Shown here piece by piece: positions 25,181 to 34,989 of a DNA stretch of 64,000 nucleotides. The translations under genes and the position numbers were made by a program. Each line of letters opens with the position of its first letter. The stretch's first letter is position 1. The notes beneath the pieces were generated by a model, which did not search any database, had not been told where the DNA came from, and was given only the letters and a program-made list of their open reading frames with translations. The stretch covers positions 3,038,001 to 3,102,000 of the forward strand of contig NZ_CP126604.1 of NCBI RefSeq assembly GCF_008364625.2. Reading direction: 5' to 3'. This stretch comes from Enterobacter dykesii. GTDB taxonomy: Bacteria; Pseudomonadota; Gammaproteobacteria; Enterobacterales; Enterobacteriaceae.

Positions 25181-25849
25181 TTAGTTGTGGTGACGTACGG
25201 CGCGCAGGAACTCCTGGCGGGTATTCTGGCTCGATTTAAACAGGCCGCCCAGCGACGTGGTGGTCGTTGCACTGGTTGCATCACGCACGCCGCGCGCCTT
25301 CACGCAGTAGTGAACCGCGTCGATAGAGACGGCCACGTTACTGGTACCCAGCAGCGTTTGCAGCGCGGTCAGGATCTGCTGCGTCAGACGCTCCTGCACC
25401 TGCGGACGCTGAGCAAAGAACTGCACGATGCGGTTGATTTTCGACAGGCCAATCACCGTATCTTTTGGAATATACGCCACGGTCGCTTTACCGTCGATGG
25501 TCACGAAGTGGTGTTCGCAGGTGCTGGTCAGCGTGATATCGCGTACCGTCACCATCTCGTCCACTTTCATCTTGTTTTCAATGACGGTAATTTTCGGGAA
25601 GTTGGCGTAATCCAGCCCGGAGAAAATTTCGTCGACGTACATTTTCGCGATGCGGTGCGGCGTCTCCATCAGACTGTCGTCACTCAGATCGAGATTCAGC
25701 AGCTCCATGATCTCGGTCATATGACCGGCAATCAGACGCTTGCGGGTTTCATTGTCCAAATCCTGTACGGGCGGACGCAGTGGCGTTTCAAGACCGCGCG
25801 CAACCAGGGCTTCGTGGACCAGGGCAGCTTCTTTACTGAGTGATGACAT
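25181..25849 (-). CDS. folE: GTP cyclohydrolase I
   Basis: Converts GTP to 7,8-dihydroneopterin triphosphate, the first step of folate and pterin synthesis. 222 residues from [15 protein letters not shown], the same length as E. coli FolE. The zinc-site motif TSTCEHHF places Cys111 and His114, and the third ligand is the Cys in [12 protein letters not shown]-binding segments [21 protein letters not shown] and SLGGLFKS are conserved. The frame runs to 25927, but the ATG at 25849 has an AGGAGAAC-type site and the right length. Forms a decamer in E. coli. Confidence 0.97.
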   Translation of the reverse strand: MSSLSKEAALVHEALVARGLETPLRPPVQDLDNETRKRLIAGHMTEIMELLNLDLSDDSLMETPHRIAKMYVDEIFSGLDYANFPKITVIENKMKVDEMVTVRDITLTSTCEHHFVTIDGKATVAYIPKDTVIGLSKINRIVQFFAQRPQVQERLTQQILTALQTLLGTSNVAVSIDAVHYCVKARGVRDATSATTTTSLGGLFKSSQNTRQEFLRAVRHHN

Positions 25850-25873
25850 TTTGTTCTCCTGCAGGTGTGGCGT

Positions 25874-25897
25874 CTTTTGCCCTCGTTGTGGCAAAAG
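25874..25897 (-). promoter_or_regulatory. Inverted repeat in the folE 5' region
   Basis: Perfect 8-base arms CTTTTGCC/GGCAAAAG with an 8-base spacer lie 25 bases upstream of the folE start. It could be an operator or a leader hairpin. No known consensus was recognised. Confidence 0.4.
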
Positions 25898-25951
25898 TAT
25901 GCGCTCATTGTGCGTGAGGCGGCGCACATAATCCAGTATTCACGACGATAA

Positions 25952-27100
25952 TTATTGCAATTGCTGTTGCCTTTCAGCGTGACGATTCCAGACCAGCGCT
26001 CCGCCGACGCACAGCGCAACGCCCGCCAGCCCCAGCGCGGGCTCCAGCCGGTGGGTAAGCCAGGTTGATAACGCCGAGGTGACCGGGCCAATCAATTGAC
26101 CAATTGCATACCCCGTGGTGAGCAGGCCTGCCATATAGCGCGTGTGGTTTGGCGCCAGCTCGCGGCCGTATAAAAGAGAGAGCTGCACGGCACACAAAAA
26201 GCCGCCGCCCACCAGCAGCCCGCCCGTCAGCAAACCGCCAATCCCCGGCAGCAGCCAGGCCGCCAGCACGCCCGCCCCCTGTAACCACAGGACTATAGCC
26301 AGCCTGCGGTTAGCCGTTGAGGTGTGGCGTAAAAGAATACTGAGCGCAATCCCCACCACGGCGGCGAGACCAAAAATCGGCCAGACAAACTGGGCAAACA
26401 GGCTGCCGGGAAAACGCACCGCCGCCATTTGCGACAGGAATGTCGCCGGGAGGATATAGCCAAACCCGGCCAGGCTGTAGCTCCAGACCAGGCGCTTTAA
26501 ATCCGCCGTCAGCACCAGCGGCTCCGGCGCGGTGCCGGGGCGATGGAGCTGCCCGGATCGCGGCAGGTAGCGCGCCACCAGCGCAATCAGCACCAGCGCC
26601 AGCACGCCGTAGATTTGCCATGCCGCACCGGCCGAAAGGGATTTCGCATGGATATAGACGGCGAGAAGCCCGCTCAGGGCAATGCCCGCCCCCGGTCCGG
26701 CAAACACGGCGGCGCTCAGGCCCGGTTTACCCAGCTGCCCCAGCCGTTCGTTGGTCCAGGCGGCAATGAGTACCATCGACCAGCCGCTCATGCAGCCAAT
26801 CACGAAGCGCAGCAGGCCGTGCGCAACGGCGTTATCCGCCGCCGCGGAGAGCAGCGTCAGAGCAACCGCGCCGGTGATGCCAAGCCAGAGGCGCGTTTCA
26901 ACAAAGCGGTGCGCGCGCATCGCATCCCATGCGCCCACCAGATAGCCCAGATAATTCATCGCCGCCACCAGACCCGCGCTGGTCAGCGTAAGCTGTCCGG
27001 CAGCAATCATCAGCGGCACCTGGGGCGTAAAGGCAAAGCGCCCTATCCCCATCGCCACCACCAGAACGACAAACCCACTGAGCGCAATACGCAGCGCCAT
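25952..27100 (-). CDS. YbfB/YjiJ family MFS transporter
   Basis: 382 residues with about twelve hydrophobic helices. The N-terminus (LSGFVVLVVAMGIGRFAFTPQVPLM) is characteristic of the YbfB/YjiJ branch of the major facilitator superfamily (DUF1228), with MGIGRFAFTP as the recognisable block. The second half shows PATFLSQMAAV and GRELAPNHTRYMAGLLTTGYAIGQLIGP. The substrate is unknown. It lies between folE and yeiG, which are neighbours in E. coli as I recall, so it is an insertion relative to K-12. It is divergent from yeiG across a 138-base gap. Confidence 0.82.
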   Translation of the reverse strand: MALRIALSGFVVLVVAMGIGRFAFTPQVPLMIAAGQLTLTSAGLVAAMNYLGYLVGAWDAMRAHRFVETRLWLGITGAVALTLLSAAADNAVAHGLLRFVIGCMSGWSMVLIAAWTNERLGQLGKPGLSAAVFAGPGAGIALSGLLAVYIHAKSLSAGAAWQIYGVLALVLIALVARYLPRSGQLHRPGTAPEPLVLTADLKRLVWSYSLAGFGYILPATFLSQMAAVRFPGSLFAQFVWPIFGLAAVVGIALSILLRHTSTANRRLAIVLWLQGAGVLAAWLLPGIGGLLTGGLLVGGGFLCAVQLSLLYGRELAPNHTRYMAGLLTTGYAIGQLIGPVTSALSTWLTHRLEPALGLAGVALCVGGALVWNRHAERQQQLQ

Positions 27101-27238
27101 GACCGCTCCAATTGTTAAAGAAAAGTAAATTTATGATGCAGCATCTCACCGTCTGGCGAAAGTGAAAGTTACTCACAGGTCAATGAAAAGGCTGTATTAT
27201 GGTTTTTATGAATATGCATTATCATTAAGGAGCCCTGC

Positions 27239-28066
27239 ATGGAACTGCTCGAAGAGCACCGTTGTTTTGAAGGTCGACAGCAGCGCTGGCGGCATGACTC
27301 CACCGTTCTGAACTGTGCGATGACGTTCAGCATTTTCCTGCCGCCGACGGAAAATCCACCGGTTCTGTTCTGGCTTTCAGGCCTGACCTGCAACGACGAA
27401 AACTTCACCACCAAAGCGGGCGCGCAGCGACTTGCCGCCGAGCTGGGTATTGCGCTGGTGATGCCTGATACCAGCCCGCGTGGCGATGATGTGGCCGACG
27501 ATGCTGGATACGACCTCGGTAAAGGCGCCGGGTTTTATCTCAATGCGACCGAGCAGCCCTGGGCTGGCCACTACCGCATGTATGACTACATTCGCGACGA
27601 GCTACCCGCGCTGATTCAGTCCGGGTTTGCGGTAAGCGACCGCTGCGCCATCAGCGGACACTCCATGGGCGGACACGGGGCGCTGATCATGGCGCTAAAA
27701 AATCCGGGAAAATACGTCAGCGTGTCGGCATTTGCGCCAATTGTGAACCCAACGCAGGTGCCGTGGGGGCAGAAAGCCTTCACGAACTATCTGGGTGAAG
27801 ATGAAGCGAAATGGCAGGAATGGGACAGCTGTGCGCTGATGCTGGCCAGCAGCTCGGCAAATGCGATCCCGATGCTTGTCGATCAGGGCGATGCGGATCA
27901 GTTCCTCGCCGGTCAGCTACAGCCTGCGGTGCTCGCCGAAGCGGCACGTCAGAAGGACTGGCCGCTGACGCTGCGCATCCAGCCGGGGTATGACCACAGC
28001 TATTACTTCATCGCGTCCTTTATTGAGGATCATCTCCGCTTCCATGCGGAGCATTTGTTTGGGTAA
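27239..28066 (+). CDS. yeiG: S-formylglutathione hydrolase YeiG
   Basis: Esterase-D-type alpha/beta hydrolase (275 residues) that releases formate from S-formylglutathione in formaldehyde detoxification. The nucleophile serine is about residue 142 in [12 protein letters not shown]. The acid and His are in DQGDADQFL and YDHSYYF. The family motif [18 protein letters not shown] is near the N-terminus. It is slightly shorter than E. coli YeiG (278). No FrmA-type formaldehyde dehydrogenase is adjacent. AAGGAG lies close before the ATG. Confidence 0.95.
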   Translation: MELLEEHRCFEGRQQRWRHDSTVLNCAMTFSIFLPPTENPPVLFWLSGLTCNDENFTTKAGAQRLAAELGIALVMPDTSPRGDDVADDAGYDLGKGAGFYLNATEQPWAGHYRMYDYIRDELPALIQSGFAVSDRCAISGHSMGGHGALIMALKNPGKYVSVSAFAPIVNPTQVPWGQKAFTNYLGEDEAKWQEWDSCALMLASSSANAIPMLVDQGDADQFLAGQLQPAVLAEAARQKDWPLTLRIQPGYDHSYYFIASFIEDHLRFHAEHLFG

Positions 28067-28084
28067 GTGCGGGTGCGTGCGCTC

Positions 28085-28165
28085 TGATGCCCTCACCCTG
28101 GCCCTCTCCCACTGAGAGAGGGAACAAACTAAAAACGGCAACTTACGTTGCCGTTTTGCTTTTAC
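28085..28165 (+). repeat. REP-like element fused to a terminator hairpin (copy C)
   Basis: TGATGCCCTCACCC leads into the palindrome CCCTCTCCCACTGAGAGAGGG, and about 10 bases later into hairpin AAAACGGCAAC/GTTGCCGTTTT (28132-28157) followed by GCTTTTA. The unit lies between the convergent genes yeiG and cirA and could terminate yeiG on this strand. It matches copies at 2.2 and 63.9 kb. The hairpin arms carry paired changes (GGCAAC/GTTGCC instead of GGTAAC/GTTACC), so pairing is kept. Confidence 0.82.
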
Positions 28166-28175
28166 CCTGTCCGCA

Positions 28176-30146
28176 TCAGAACTTGTAATCCACGCCCACA
28201 AAGTAGCGACGGCCGTCTTCCGTATAGCTGTAATCGTCGCGGCTCAGATCTTTGTCCAGCAAGTTCTGCACGCCCGCGCGCAGCTTCACGCTTTTCGTCG
28301 CCTGCCACGCGGCGCCGGTATTCCAGATGACATAGCCACCCGGCGTTGCTGCACTGCTGGTAAGCGCGCGTTTCTCGCCGGTGTAGTTGCCCTGAACGTA
28401 GAACGACCAGTCCTGCGTCGCCTTCCAGTCAACGGTTCCGTTTGCGGTGTGGAACGGCAGATCGGACAACGGCTTGTTGCCGCCGTTGCTGATATCGCGA
28501 CCGTCGTTGTAGGTGTAGTTCAGGGTCAGCTTCCAGTCGTCCGCCAGCGGGAGCTTCAGCTCGGTCTCCACCCCGCGGATACGCGCCTTGTTAACGTTGT
28601 AGTAGCGGAAAATCGGTTCACCGTCCGCATTCAGTCCAACGTAGTTAGGGTAACCCTGGGCCTGTTTCGCATTGGCCGTACGGCTGATGCTGATGCGGTC
28701 ATCCACGTTATTCTGGAAGGTGGTAACGCTGGCCTGCACGCCCTCTAACCAGCCCTCTTCCCCGCTGTAGTACAGACCGAATTCGAAGCTCTCGCTGGTT
28801 TCCGGTTTCAGATCCGGGTTACCGACAATCTCACAGGCACCGCGACACGAGCCGGTAACCCAGTCCGGGCTAAGCTGCAGCAGCGACGGCGCTTTAAACG
28901 CGGTAGCCCAGCCCCCTTTCACCGTTACGGTATCGGTCGCGTTGTAGACCAGATAGGCTCGCGGACTCCAGTGATCGCCGTAGGTATCATGGTCGTCCAT
29001 ACGGATGCCGGTGGTCAGCGCCAGAGGTTCAAAGAGACGCCACTCATCTTCAAGGAACAGGGCATACTGGCTTGTCGAGGTACTGCTGCTGGAACCGCCC
29101 GTCAGGTTGACCGGATCTTTCAGCTTATCGTGACGCCATTCGCCGCCGAAGGTCAGCAGCTGGTTGATTTCACCCAGCGGCAGCACGTATTTTCCGTCCA
29201 CCGCGTTGCTCTCGGAGGTGATCGGATTGCTGTTTCCCGGGTTTTTGTTATCCACCTTTTCGCCGTAAACCTTCAGCTCGCTGTTGCCGACGCCCCAACG
29301 GCCGTTGTGGCTGAGTGAGTAGTTCTGACGCTCAAGGCGGTTTTTGTCGAGGGAATCCGAGTCACGATCCTGACGGTCGAAACCGTAGCCCGCCGTAAAG
29401 TCGTGGTTTTCAGACGGTGTCCAGGCGAACTCCACATTCGCATCGCGGCTGGTGAAGCCCTCAATGCGCGGCGTTTCACCGCTCGCCGTGGTGGAGGATT
29501 TCTGCTGACCGTCTTTCTCACGCTTCGCGAGGCTACCGTAGGCTTTCAGCCCCAGCAGGCCGTCCACCAGCGGACCGCTGGTATAGAACTGACCGTTGTA
29601 GGTGTCTCCACGATCGCGGTGCTCCTGAATCGTCGAATCGGCGCTCAGGGTGCCCGTCCATTTCTGGCCGATTTTTTTGGTGATAATGTTCACCACGCCG
29701 CCCAGCGCATCGGATCCGTAAAGAGAAGACATCGGTCCGCGTACCACTTCGATGCGTTCGATGGCGTCAACCGGCACCCAGTTGAGGTCGAAATCATTAT
29801 GGCGGAATACCGCGTTACGCGAGTTAACGCGCTTGCCGTCGATCAGGATCAGCGTATAACTGCTGTCCAGTCCACGAATACTTACCCCTTTACGGTTGTC
29901 CCCTTCGCTCGTGAGCTGAACGCCCGGCACCTCCCGTAACACATCTTTCAGATTCTGAACGGGTTTGCGCTGCAAATCTTCCTGGGTAATCACGCTGATG
30001 CTTGCCGGCGCGTCTTTCAGGTTTTGCTCGGTCGCGGAGGCCGTGACGACCATTGTGTCGCCGGTTTCCGCTGCGATAACAGGCAGGGCCAGGGACATTG
30101 CGGACGCACAAAGTCCTCCCCTGACGAAGGGATTCAACCTAAACAT
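28176..30146 (-). CDS. cirA: Catecholate siderophore / colicin I receptor CirA
   Basis: TonB-dependent outer-membrane receptor, 656 residues. A signal peptide ends near [10 protein letters not shown] (residue 26). The TonB box is DTMVVTAS. The plug domain includes [21 protein letters not shown] and the [17 protein letters not shown] block. A 22-strand barrel ends in VGVDYKF with terminal Phe. It takes up linear catecholate breakdown products of enterobactin and is the receptor for colicins Ia/Ib. It is also an entry route for siderophore-type antibiotics. A Fur box lies upstream. Neighbours yeiG and lysP match E. coli. Confidence 0.95.
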   Translation of the reverse strand: MFRLNPFVRGGLCASAMSLALPVIAAETGDTMVVTASATEQNLKDAPASISVITQEDLQRKPVQNLKDVLREVPGVQLTSEGDNRKGVSIRGLDSSYTLILIDGKRVNSRNAVFRHNDFDLNWVPVDAIERIEVVRGPMSSLYGSDALGGVVNIITKKIGQKWTGTLSADSTIQEHRDRGDTYNGQFYTSGPLVDGLLGLKAYGSLAKREKDGQQKSSTTASGETPRIEGFTSRDANVEFAWTPSENHDFTAGYGFDRQDRDSDSLDKNRLERQNYSLSHNGRWGVGNSELKVYGEKVDNKNPGNSNPITSESNAVDGKYVLPLGEINQLLTFGGEWRHDKLKDPVNLTGGSSSSTSTSQYALFLEDEWRLFEPLALTTGIRMDDHDTYGDHWSPRAYLVYNATDTVTVKGGWATAFKAPSLLQLSPDWVTGSCRGACEIVGNPDLKPETSESFEFGLYYSGEEGWLEGVQASVTTFQNNVDDRISISRTANAKQAQGYPNYVGLNADGEPIFRYYNVNKARIRGVETELKLPLADDWKLTLNYTYNDGRDISNGGNKPLSDLPFHTANGTVDWKATQDWSFYVQGNYTGEKRALTSSAATPGGYVIWNTGAAWQATKSVKLRAGVQNLLDKDLSRDDYSYTEDGRRYFVGVDYKF

Positions 30147-30267
30147 TCCATATCTCCATGAGGTAAATACAACTAAATCAAATCATCATTGCTCACAGCG
30201 TCTTCCTTGCCGCCCACGTCTGCGGTGGGTCGGTGACACGCTTACTTTTGATAACGATAAAGCAAAC

Positions 30268-30280
30268 GATAATTATTATC
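30268..30280 (-). promoter_or_regulatory. Fur box of cirA
   Basis: GATAATTATTATC is a perfect 6-1-6 palindrome, the core of the Fur consensus, and it lies in an AT-rich stretch with further GATAA repeats at 30250-30260. It is about 120 bases before the cirA start. Iron-dependent Fur repression of cirA is established in E. coli. Confidence 0.85.
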
Positions 30281-30324
30281 AATTAAATTGTTAAGAAATA
30301 TATCTTTGTTTCAGGAGGCGGGCA

Positions 30325-30352
30325 TAAAAAAACCCGCTCGAATGAGCGGGTT
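30325..30352 (-). terminator. Intrinsic terminator of lysP
   Basis: On the minus strand, hairpin AACCCGCTC/GAGCGGGTT with a 4-base loop is followed by six or more T residues. It begins 18 bases beyond the lysP stop. Confidence 0.88.
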
Positions 30353-30370
30353 AAAAGAGAGGAAGTGCGG

Positions 30371-31840
30371 TTATTGTTTAAATCGTTCCGGGAATTCCAT
30401 TTCACTGTAGCGAACGAAGTGTGTTCCTTTCGTCAGCTTGTAGCCAAACCAGATGACGAGGAACAGCGGAATACCAATGTAGGTCGCCGTCACGGCGCCC
30501 CAGTCAATGGTGTCCGCCAGGAACGCTTCATAGTTCTGTCCCAGCGTAATGATCAGGCACAGAATGAAGGCGAAAATAGGACCCAGTGGGAAGAAGCCGG
30601 AGCGATACGGCAGCGAGTTAATATCGTGTCCCTGTTTGACGAAACCGCGGCGGAAACGGTAGTGGCTAATGGCAATGCCCAGCCAGGCAATAAAGCCCGT
30701 CATCCCGGAGGTGTTAAGCAGCCACAGGTACACCGTCTGGTTGCCAAACATGGAGGTCAGGAAGCACAGGCCGGCAATGACCGTTGTGGCGTACAGCGCG
30801 TTACGCGGTACGCCGCCGCGGGACAGCTTCGCGAAGATACGCGGTGCTTTACCGTCGCATGCCAGCGTGTAGAGCATACGGGTGGACGCGTACATCCCGG
30901 AGTTACCGGCTGAAAGCACTGCGGTCAGGATAACGGCGTTCATCACTGCCGCGGCTGAAAGCAGACCAGCGTGCTGGAAGACCAGCGTGAACGGGCTGAC
31001 GCTAATGTCTTTTACGTCATTACGCAGCAGGCTTGGATCGGTGTACGGGATGATCAGACTGATAATCAGGATCGCGAACACATAGAACAGCAGGATACGC
31101 CAGAATACCTGACGGACCGCACGCGGAATATTTTTCTCCGGGTTCTCTGACTCACCGGCGGCGATACCAATCAGCTCGGTCCCCTGGAAGGAGAAACCGA
31201 CAATCATCGCCACGCCAATCATCGCCGAAAGGCCACCGGCAAACGGCGCATCGCCTATCGCCCAGTTACTCCAGCCCGCAGGTTCTGCGCCTTTGAAAAT
31301 ACCAACGATCATCGCCACACCGACGACGATAAAGATGATGACGGTTGCCACTTTGATCAAAGAGAACCAGTATTCCGCTTCGCCGAAACCGCGCACGGAG
31401 ATGTAGTTCAGCAGGAAGATGACGGCGAGGAACAGGGCGCTCCAGATCCAGCCCGGCGTATCCGGGAACCACCAGTTCATCACCAGCTGTGCGGCGACAA
31501 GGTCAACGGCGATAGTGACCGCCCAGTTGTACCAGTAGTTCCAGCCCAGCGCGAAGCCGAAGCCTTCTTCAACGTATTTTTGACCGTAGGTCGAGAACGA
31601 ACCGGATACCGGCATGTACGCGGCCAGTTCGCCGAGACTGGTCATCAGGAAGTACACCATCAGGCCAATCAGGATATAAGAGAAAAGTGCCCCACCCGGG
31701 CCTGCTGCCGAAATCGTTGCGCCAGAGGCAACGAAAAGACCTGTACCGATTGAGCCGCCAATGGCGATCATCGTCAGGTGACGCGCCTTGAGTTCACGAC
31801 GTAGCGTGGGCGCTTCTGTGGTTTTAATTTCTGAAACCAT
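30371..31840 (-). CDS. lysP: Lysine-specific permease LysP
   Basis: 489 residues, the E. coli LysP length, of the amino-acid/polyamine/organocation (APC) superfamily. The N-terminal signature LKARHLTMIAIGGSIGTGLFVASG is the APC TM1 block with the unwound GSIGTG helix. About twelve membrane helices follow. Imports lysine with protons and in E. coli also restrains the acid sensor CadC. The stop is followed by its own terminator, and a degenerate REP-like element lies upstream between it and yeiE. Confidence 0.96.
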   Translation of the reverse strand: MVSEIKTTEAPTLRRELKARHLTMIAIGGSIGTGLFVASGATISAAGPGGALFSYILIGLMVYFLMTSLGELAAYMPVSGSFSTYGQKYVEEGFGFALGWNYWYNWAVTIAVDLVAAQLVMNWWFPDTPGWIWSALFLAVIFLLNYISVRGFGEAEYWFSLIKVATVIIFIVVGVAMIVGIFKGAEPAGWSNWAIGDAPFAGGLSAMIGVAMIVGFSFQGTELIGIAAGESENPEKNIPRAVRQVFWRILLFYVFAILIISLIIPYTDPSLLRNDVKDISVSPFTLVFQHAGLLSAAAVMNAVILTAVLSAGNSGMYASTRMLYTLACDGKAPRIFAKLSRGGVPRNALYATTVIAGLCFLTSMFGNQTVYLWLLNTSGMTGFIAWLGIAISHYRFRRGFVKQGHDINSLPYRSGFFPLGPIFAFILCLIITLGQNYEAFLADTIDWGAVTATYIGIPLFLVIWFGYKLTKGTHFVRYSEMEFPERFKQ

Positions 31841-31965
31841 ATGAAAATGCTGTCCATTTAATAAATGAGGCGCGATTGTAGCAGACGATCCGCGTTCCTT
31901 CCGGCAGAAATACTCAGTTATAAGAGAGCTTCATGACTGGGCCAGGATTATAAGTAAAGCATAAT

Positions 31966-32004
31966 TTTTCCCTCTCCCCTGTGGGGAGAGAGCCAGCATG
32001 AGGG
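31966..32004 (-). repeat. Degenerate REP-like element (copy D)
   Basis: CCCTCTCCCCTGTGGGGAGAG with a diverged tail (CCAGCATGAGGGG) belongs to the same repeat family as the others here but is less conserved and has no second hairpin. It lies 6 bases downstream of the yeiE stop and may stabilise or end that message. Confidence 0.6.
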
Positions 32005-32009
32005 GAAGA

Positions 32010-32876
32010 TTACATCTCGCAATAGCGCAGAAAACGCTGCAGCGAGCTGGAAAGGTGTTTCTGACGATGATGGATACACCACAGCGTGCGCACCAGTTTC
32101 GGGAGCGGAACGGGAATTTCCACCAGCGACCCCGTCTCAAGCTGTTCGGCAATAACGCGCCGGGAAAGACAGCTGATCCCCAGGCCATGACGCACCGCGT
32201 GCTTGATAGCCTCAGAGTTCCCAAGCTCCATCCCTAACTGGAAATGCGGCAGATGGGAAAGCAGCAGATAATCGACAATTTCACGCGTGCCGGAGCCCTG
32301 CTCGCGCAGGATCCACTGCGCCTGCGCCAGCCGCTCCAGCGTCACCTCGCCCTGCAATAACGACGAGGCCGGGGACGCAAACACTACCAGCTCATCTTCC
32401 AGCCAGGGCTCGGCAATGATATCGACGTTATGACAGGGCCCTTCGATGAGGCCGATATCCACGCGGAAATCGATCACCGCGTTGATAACGTCCTGACTGT
32501 TACCCACGCTCATCTCCAGCGGCAGGGTCGGGAAATCACGGCGGTAGCGGGCAATCACTTCCGGCAGGATGTAGTTCCCAATGGTGCTGCTGGCGTAGAC
32601 GCGGATTGCGCCGTTGTCTTCGCGGAACAGCTGTTCGATTTCGATAGCCTGCTCCAGCAGCGCCAGCGCGCGTGGATAAAGAAGACGACCGTGCTCGTTG
32701 ACCACCAGACGCTTCCCTACCCTGTCAAAAAGCTGAACGCCCAGCTGTCCTTCAAGATCGGTCAACGCCGCGCTGACCGCAGACTGTGAGAGCGCCAGCA
32801 TTTGTGACGCCTGGGTCGTCGAGCCGCTTTTCAGCACCTCGGCAAACACTTCCAGCTGACGCAATGTAATGTGCAT
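32010..32876 (-). CDS. yeiE: LysR-type regulator YeiE
   Basis: 288 residues. The N-terminal winged helix-turn-helix ([19 protein letters not shown], then [23 protein letters not shown] at about 20-42) is followed by a LysR substrate domain. The E. coli protein is YeiE, which divergently controls the neighbouring yeiH and has been tied to iron or sulfite-related control in enterobacteria. The effector is not evident here. Divergent arrangement with yeiH and a 7-base-arm inverted repeat between them support local regulation. Confidence 0.9.
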   Translation of the reverse strand: MHITLRQLEVFAEVLKSGSTTQASQMLALSQSAVSAALTDLEGQLGVQLFDRVGKRLVVNEHGRLLYPRALALLEQAIEIEQLFREDNGAIRVYASSTIGNYILPEVIARYRRDFPTLPLEMSVGNSQDVINAVIDFRVDIGLIEGPCHNVDIIAEPWLEDELVVFASPASSLLQGEVTLERLAQAQWILREQGSGTREIVDYLLLSHLPHFQLGMELGNSEAIKHAVRHGLGISCLSRRVIAEQLETGSLVEIPVPLPKLVRTLWCIHHRQKHLSSSLQRFLRYCEM

Positions 32877-32887
32877 GGTTGCTTACC

Positions 32888-32910
32888 ACTTATATAGATT
32901 AATTATAAGT
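32888..32910. promoter_or_regulatory. Candidate YeiE operator between yeiE and yeiH
   Basis: ACTTATA-N9-TATAAGT is an inverted repeat in an AT-rich divergent promoter. It overlaps the probable -10 regions (TATATA, TATAAT). LysR proteins usually bind such dyads, often with T-N11-A at the core. The assignment to YeiE is inferred from position only. Confidence 0.5.
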
Positions 32911-32973
32911 ATATAATCAATTTTATTTTTAAGCCAGAGCACCGTAACCTTTAGCCAGACAAAGGAGAAGGTT

Positions 32974-34020
32974 ATGTCAGAAATCACCTTACAACATCAT
33001 CGTACAGTGTGGCACTTCGTGCCGGGTCTTGCGCTCAGCGCAGCAGTGACCGCCGTCGCGCTATGGGGCGGCAGCATCCCGGCTATCGCGGGCGCCGGTT
33101 TTAGCGCGTTGACGCTGGCCATTTTGCTGGGCATGGTCGTGGGGAATACCGTTTACCCGCATATCTGGAAATCCTGCGACGGGGGCGTCATTTTCGCCAA
33201 ACAACATTTATTGCGTCTCGGCATTATCCTTTACGGCTTCCGTCTCACCTTTTCGCAGATTGCGGATGTGGGTGTCAGCGGAATCGCTATCGACGTCCTG
33301 ACCCTGACCAGCACCTTTTTGCTGGCCTGCTTTATCGGCCAGAAAGTCTTTGGCCTGGATAAGCAAACCAGCTGGCTGATCGGTGCCGGGAGCAGTATCT
33401 GTGGGGCCGCGGCGGTACTGGCAACGGAACCCGTTGTTAAAGCCGAAGCCAGCAAGGTGACCGTGGCGGTGGCGACGGTGGTGATCTTCGGTACGCTGGC
33501 GATCTTCCTCTACCCGGCGATGTATCCGCTGGTTGCCCACTGGTTCAGCCCGGAAACCTACGGCATCTATATCGGTTCGACCATGCACGAAGTGGCCCAG
33601 GTGGTGGCGGCAGGACATGCCATTAACCCGGAAGCTGAAAACGCGGCGGTGATTGCCAAAATGCTGCGCGTGATGATGCTGGCACCGTTCCTGATTTTCC
33701 TCGCGGCGCGGGTTAAGCAGCTGGCACCGGCAGGCGGCAGCGAGAAAAGCAAAATCACCATTCCGTGGTTTGCGATCCTGTTCATCGTGGTCGCTATCTT
33801 TAACTCCTTCCACCTGCTGCCGAAAGCGGTGGTGGATATGCTGGTGACGCTGGATACCGTGCTGCTGGCGATGGCCATGGCGGCGCTGGGGGTGACCACA
33901 CACGTCAGCGCGCTGAAAAAAGCCGGGGCGAAACCGCTGCTGATGGCGCTGGTGCTCTTTATCTGGCTGATTGTCGGCGGCGGTGCCATTAACCTCGCGG
34001 TGCACAGCCTGATGGCATAA
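32974..34020 (+). CDS. yeiH: YeiH/UPF0324 family putative sulfate/sulfite exporter
   Basis: 348 residues with about ten membrane helices. It has the UPF0324 (Cons_hypoth698) motifs GAGSSICGAAAVLATEPV and STMHEVAQVVAAGH. The family is annotated as putative sulfate or sulfite exporters from genome context and YeiE work, but direct proof is limited. An AAAGGAGAAGG ribosome site precedes the ATG. It is divergent from yeiE. A strong terminator-like hairpin follows the gene and overlaps the nfo start region. Confidence 0.9.
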   Translation: MSEITLQHHRTVWHFVPGLALSAAVTAVALWGGSIPAIAGAGFSALTLAILLGMVVGNTVYPHIWKSCDGGVIFAKQHLLRLGIILYGFRLTFSQIADVGVSGIAIDVLTLTSTFLLACFIGQKVFGLDKQTSWLIGAGSSICGAAAVLATEPVVKAEASKVTVAVATVVIFGTLAIFLYPAMYPLVAHWFSPETYGIYIGSTMHEVAQVVAAGHAINPEAENAAVIAKMLRVMMLAPFLIFLAARVKQLAPAGGSEKSKITIPWFAILFIVVAIFNSFHLLPKAVVDMLVTLDTVLLAMAMAALGVTTHVSALKKAGAKPLLMALVLFIWLIVGGGAINLAVHSLMA

Positions 34021-34034
34021 ACCATCTCGTCCTT

Positions 34035-34084
34035 CTCCTGCTAACCCGCTATCATAAGCGTTTCGGGTTAGCAGGAGTTTTTTT
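34035..34084 (+). terminator. Terminator-like hairpin containing the nfo ribosome binding site
   Basis: A perfect 14-base-pair stem, CTCCTGCTAACCCG (34035-34048) and CGGGTTAGCAGGAG (34064-34077), encloses a 15-base loop and is followed by seven T residues that run straight into the nfo ATG. It has every mark of an intrinsic terminator for yeiH. The AGGAG ribosome site of nfo is the 3' end of the stem, so a message carrying the full hairpin would have a hidden ribosome site. Confidence 0.85.
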
Positions 34085-34942
34085 ATGAAATATGTTGGAG
34101 CGCACGTCAGCGCTGCAGGTGGCCTTGCGAATGCCGCCATTCGCGCCGCCGAAATCGAGGCGACCGCTTTCGCCCTGTTCACCAAAAACCAGCGCCAGTG
34201 GCGCGCCGCACCGCTCACCGCTGACGTGATTGATGATTTCAAAGCCGCCTGTGAGAAGTACCACTACGGGCCAGGCCAAATCCTTCCCCACGACAGTTAC
34301 CTCATCAACCTCGGGCATCCTGTTGAAGAGGCGCTGGAAAAATCCCGCGAGGCGTTTCTTGATGAAGTACAGCGCTGCGAACAGCTGGGACTGACGCTGC
34401 TGAACTTCCATCCGGGCAGCCATCTGCTGCAAATCGATGAAGATGCCTGCCTGGCGCGCATTGCCGAGTCCATCAACATCACGCTGGACAAGACCAAAGG
34501 TGTCACCGCGGTAATAGAGAATACCGCCGGTCAGGGCAGTAACCTCGGCTTTAAGTTTGAACATCTGGCGGCGATTATCGACGGCGTGGAGGATAAATCC
34601 CGCGTCGGCGTGTGCATTGATACCTGCCACGCGTTTGCGGCCGGGTATGACCTGCGCACCACCGAGGCAACGAAAAACACGTTTGATGAGTTCGAGCGCA
34701 TCGTGGGCTTTCAGTACCTGCGCGGCATGCACTTAAACGATGCGAAAAGCGCCTTTGGCAGCCGCGTTGACCGCCACCACAGCCTGGGCGAAGGCAATAT
34801 TGGCCATGATGCGTTCCGCTTCATTATGCAGGACGCCCGCTTCGACGGTATCCCGATGGTGCTGGAAACCATCAATCCGGACATCTGGGCAGAAGAGATT
34901 GCCTGGCTGAAGGCACAGCAAACCGCTGAACAGGCGGCATAA
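34085..34942 (+). CDS. nfo: Endonuclease IV (AP endonuclease)
   Basis: Class II apurinic/apyrimidinic endonuclease, 285 residues, same length as E. coli Nfo. The TIM-barrel trinuclear zinc ligands lie in [52 protein letters not shown] and VLETINPD. It incises abasic and oxidised 3' ends in base-excision repair and in E. coli is induced by SoxRS. No SoxS box was recognised within the short gap to yeiH. The ribosome site is inside a terminator-like hairpin, and this may limit translation of readthrough message. Confidence 0.96.
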   Translation: MKYVGAHVSAAGGLANAAIRAAEIEATAFALFTKNQRQWRAAPLTADVIDDFKAACEKYHYGPGQILPHDSYLINLGHPVEEALEKSREAFLDEVQRCEQLGLTLLNFHPGSHLLQIDEDACLARIAESINITLDKTKGVTAVIENTAGQGSNLGFKFEHLAAIIDGVEDKSRVGVCIDTCHAFAAGYDLRTTEATKNTFDEFERIVGFQYLRGMHLNDAKSAFGSRVDRHHSLGEGNIGHDAFRFIMQDARFDGIPMVLETINPDIWAEEIAWLKAQQTAEQAA

Positions 34943-34976
34943 AAAAAGCCGGGCGCATAATGCACCCGGCTTTTTT
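34941..34976. terminator. Bidirectional terminator between nfo and fruA
   Basis: A-run, stem AGCCGGGCGCATAA around TGCACCCGGCT, then a T-run. It starts at the nfo stop codon and ends 13 bases before the fruA stop, so it can serve both convergent units. Confidence 0.9.
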
Positions 34977-34989
34977 GTCACGTTAACCC

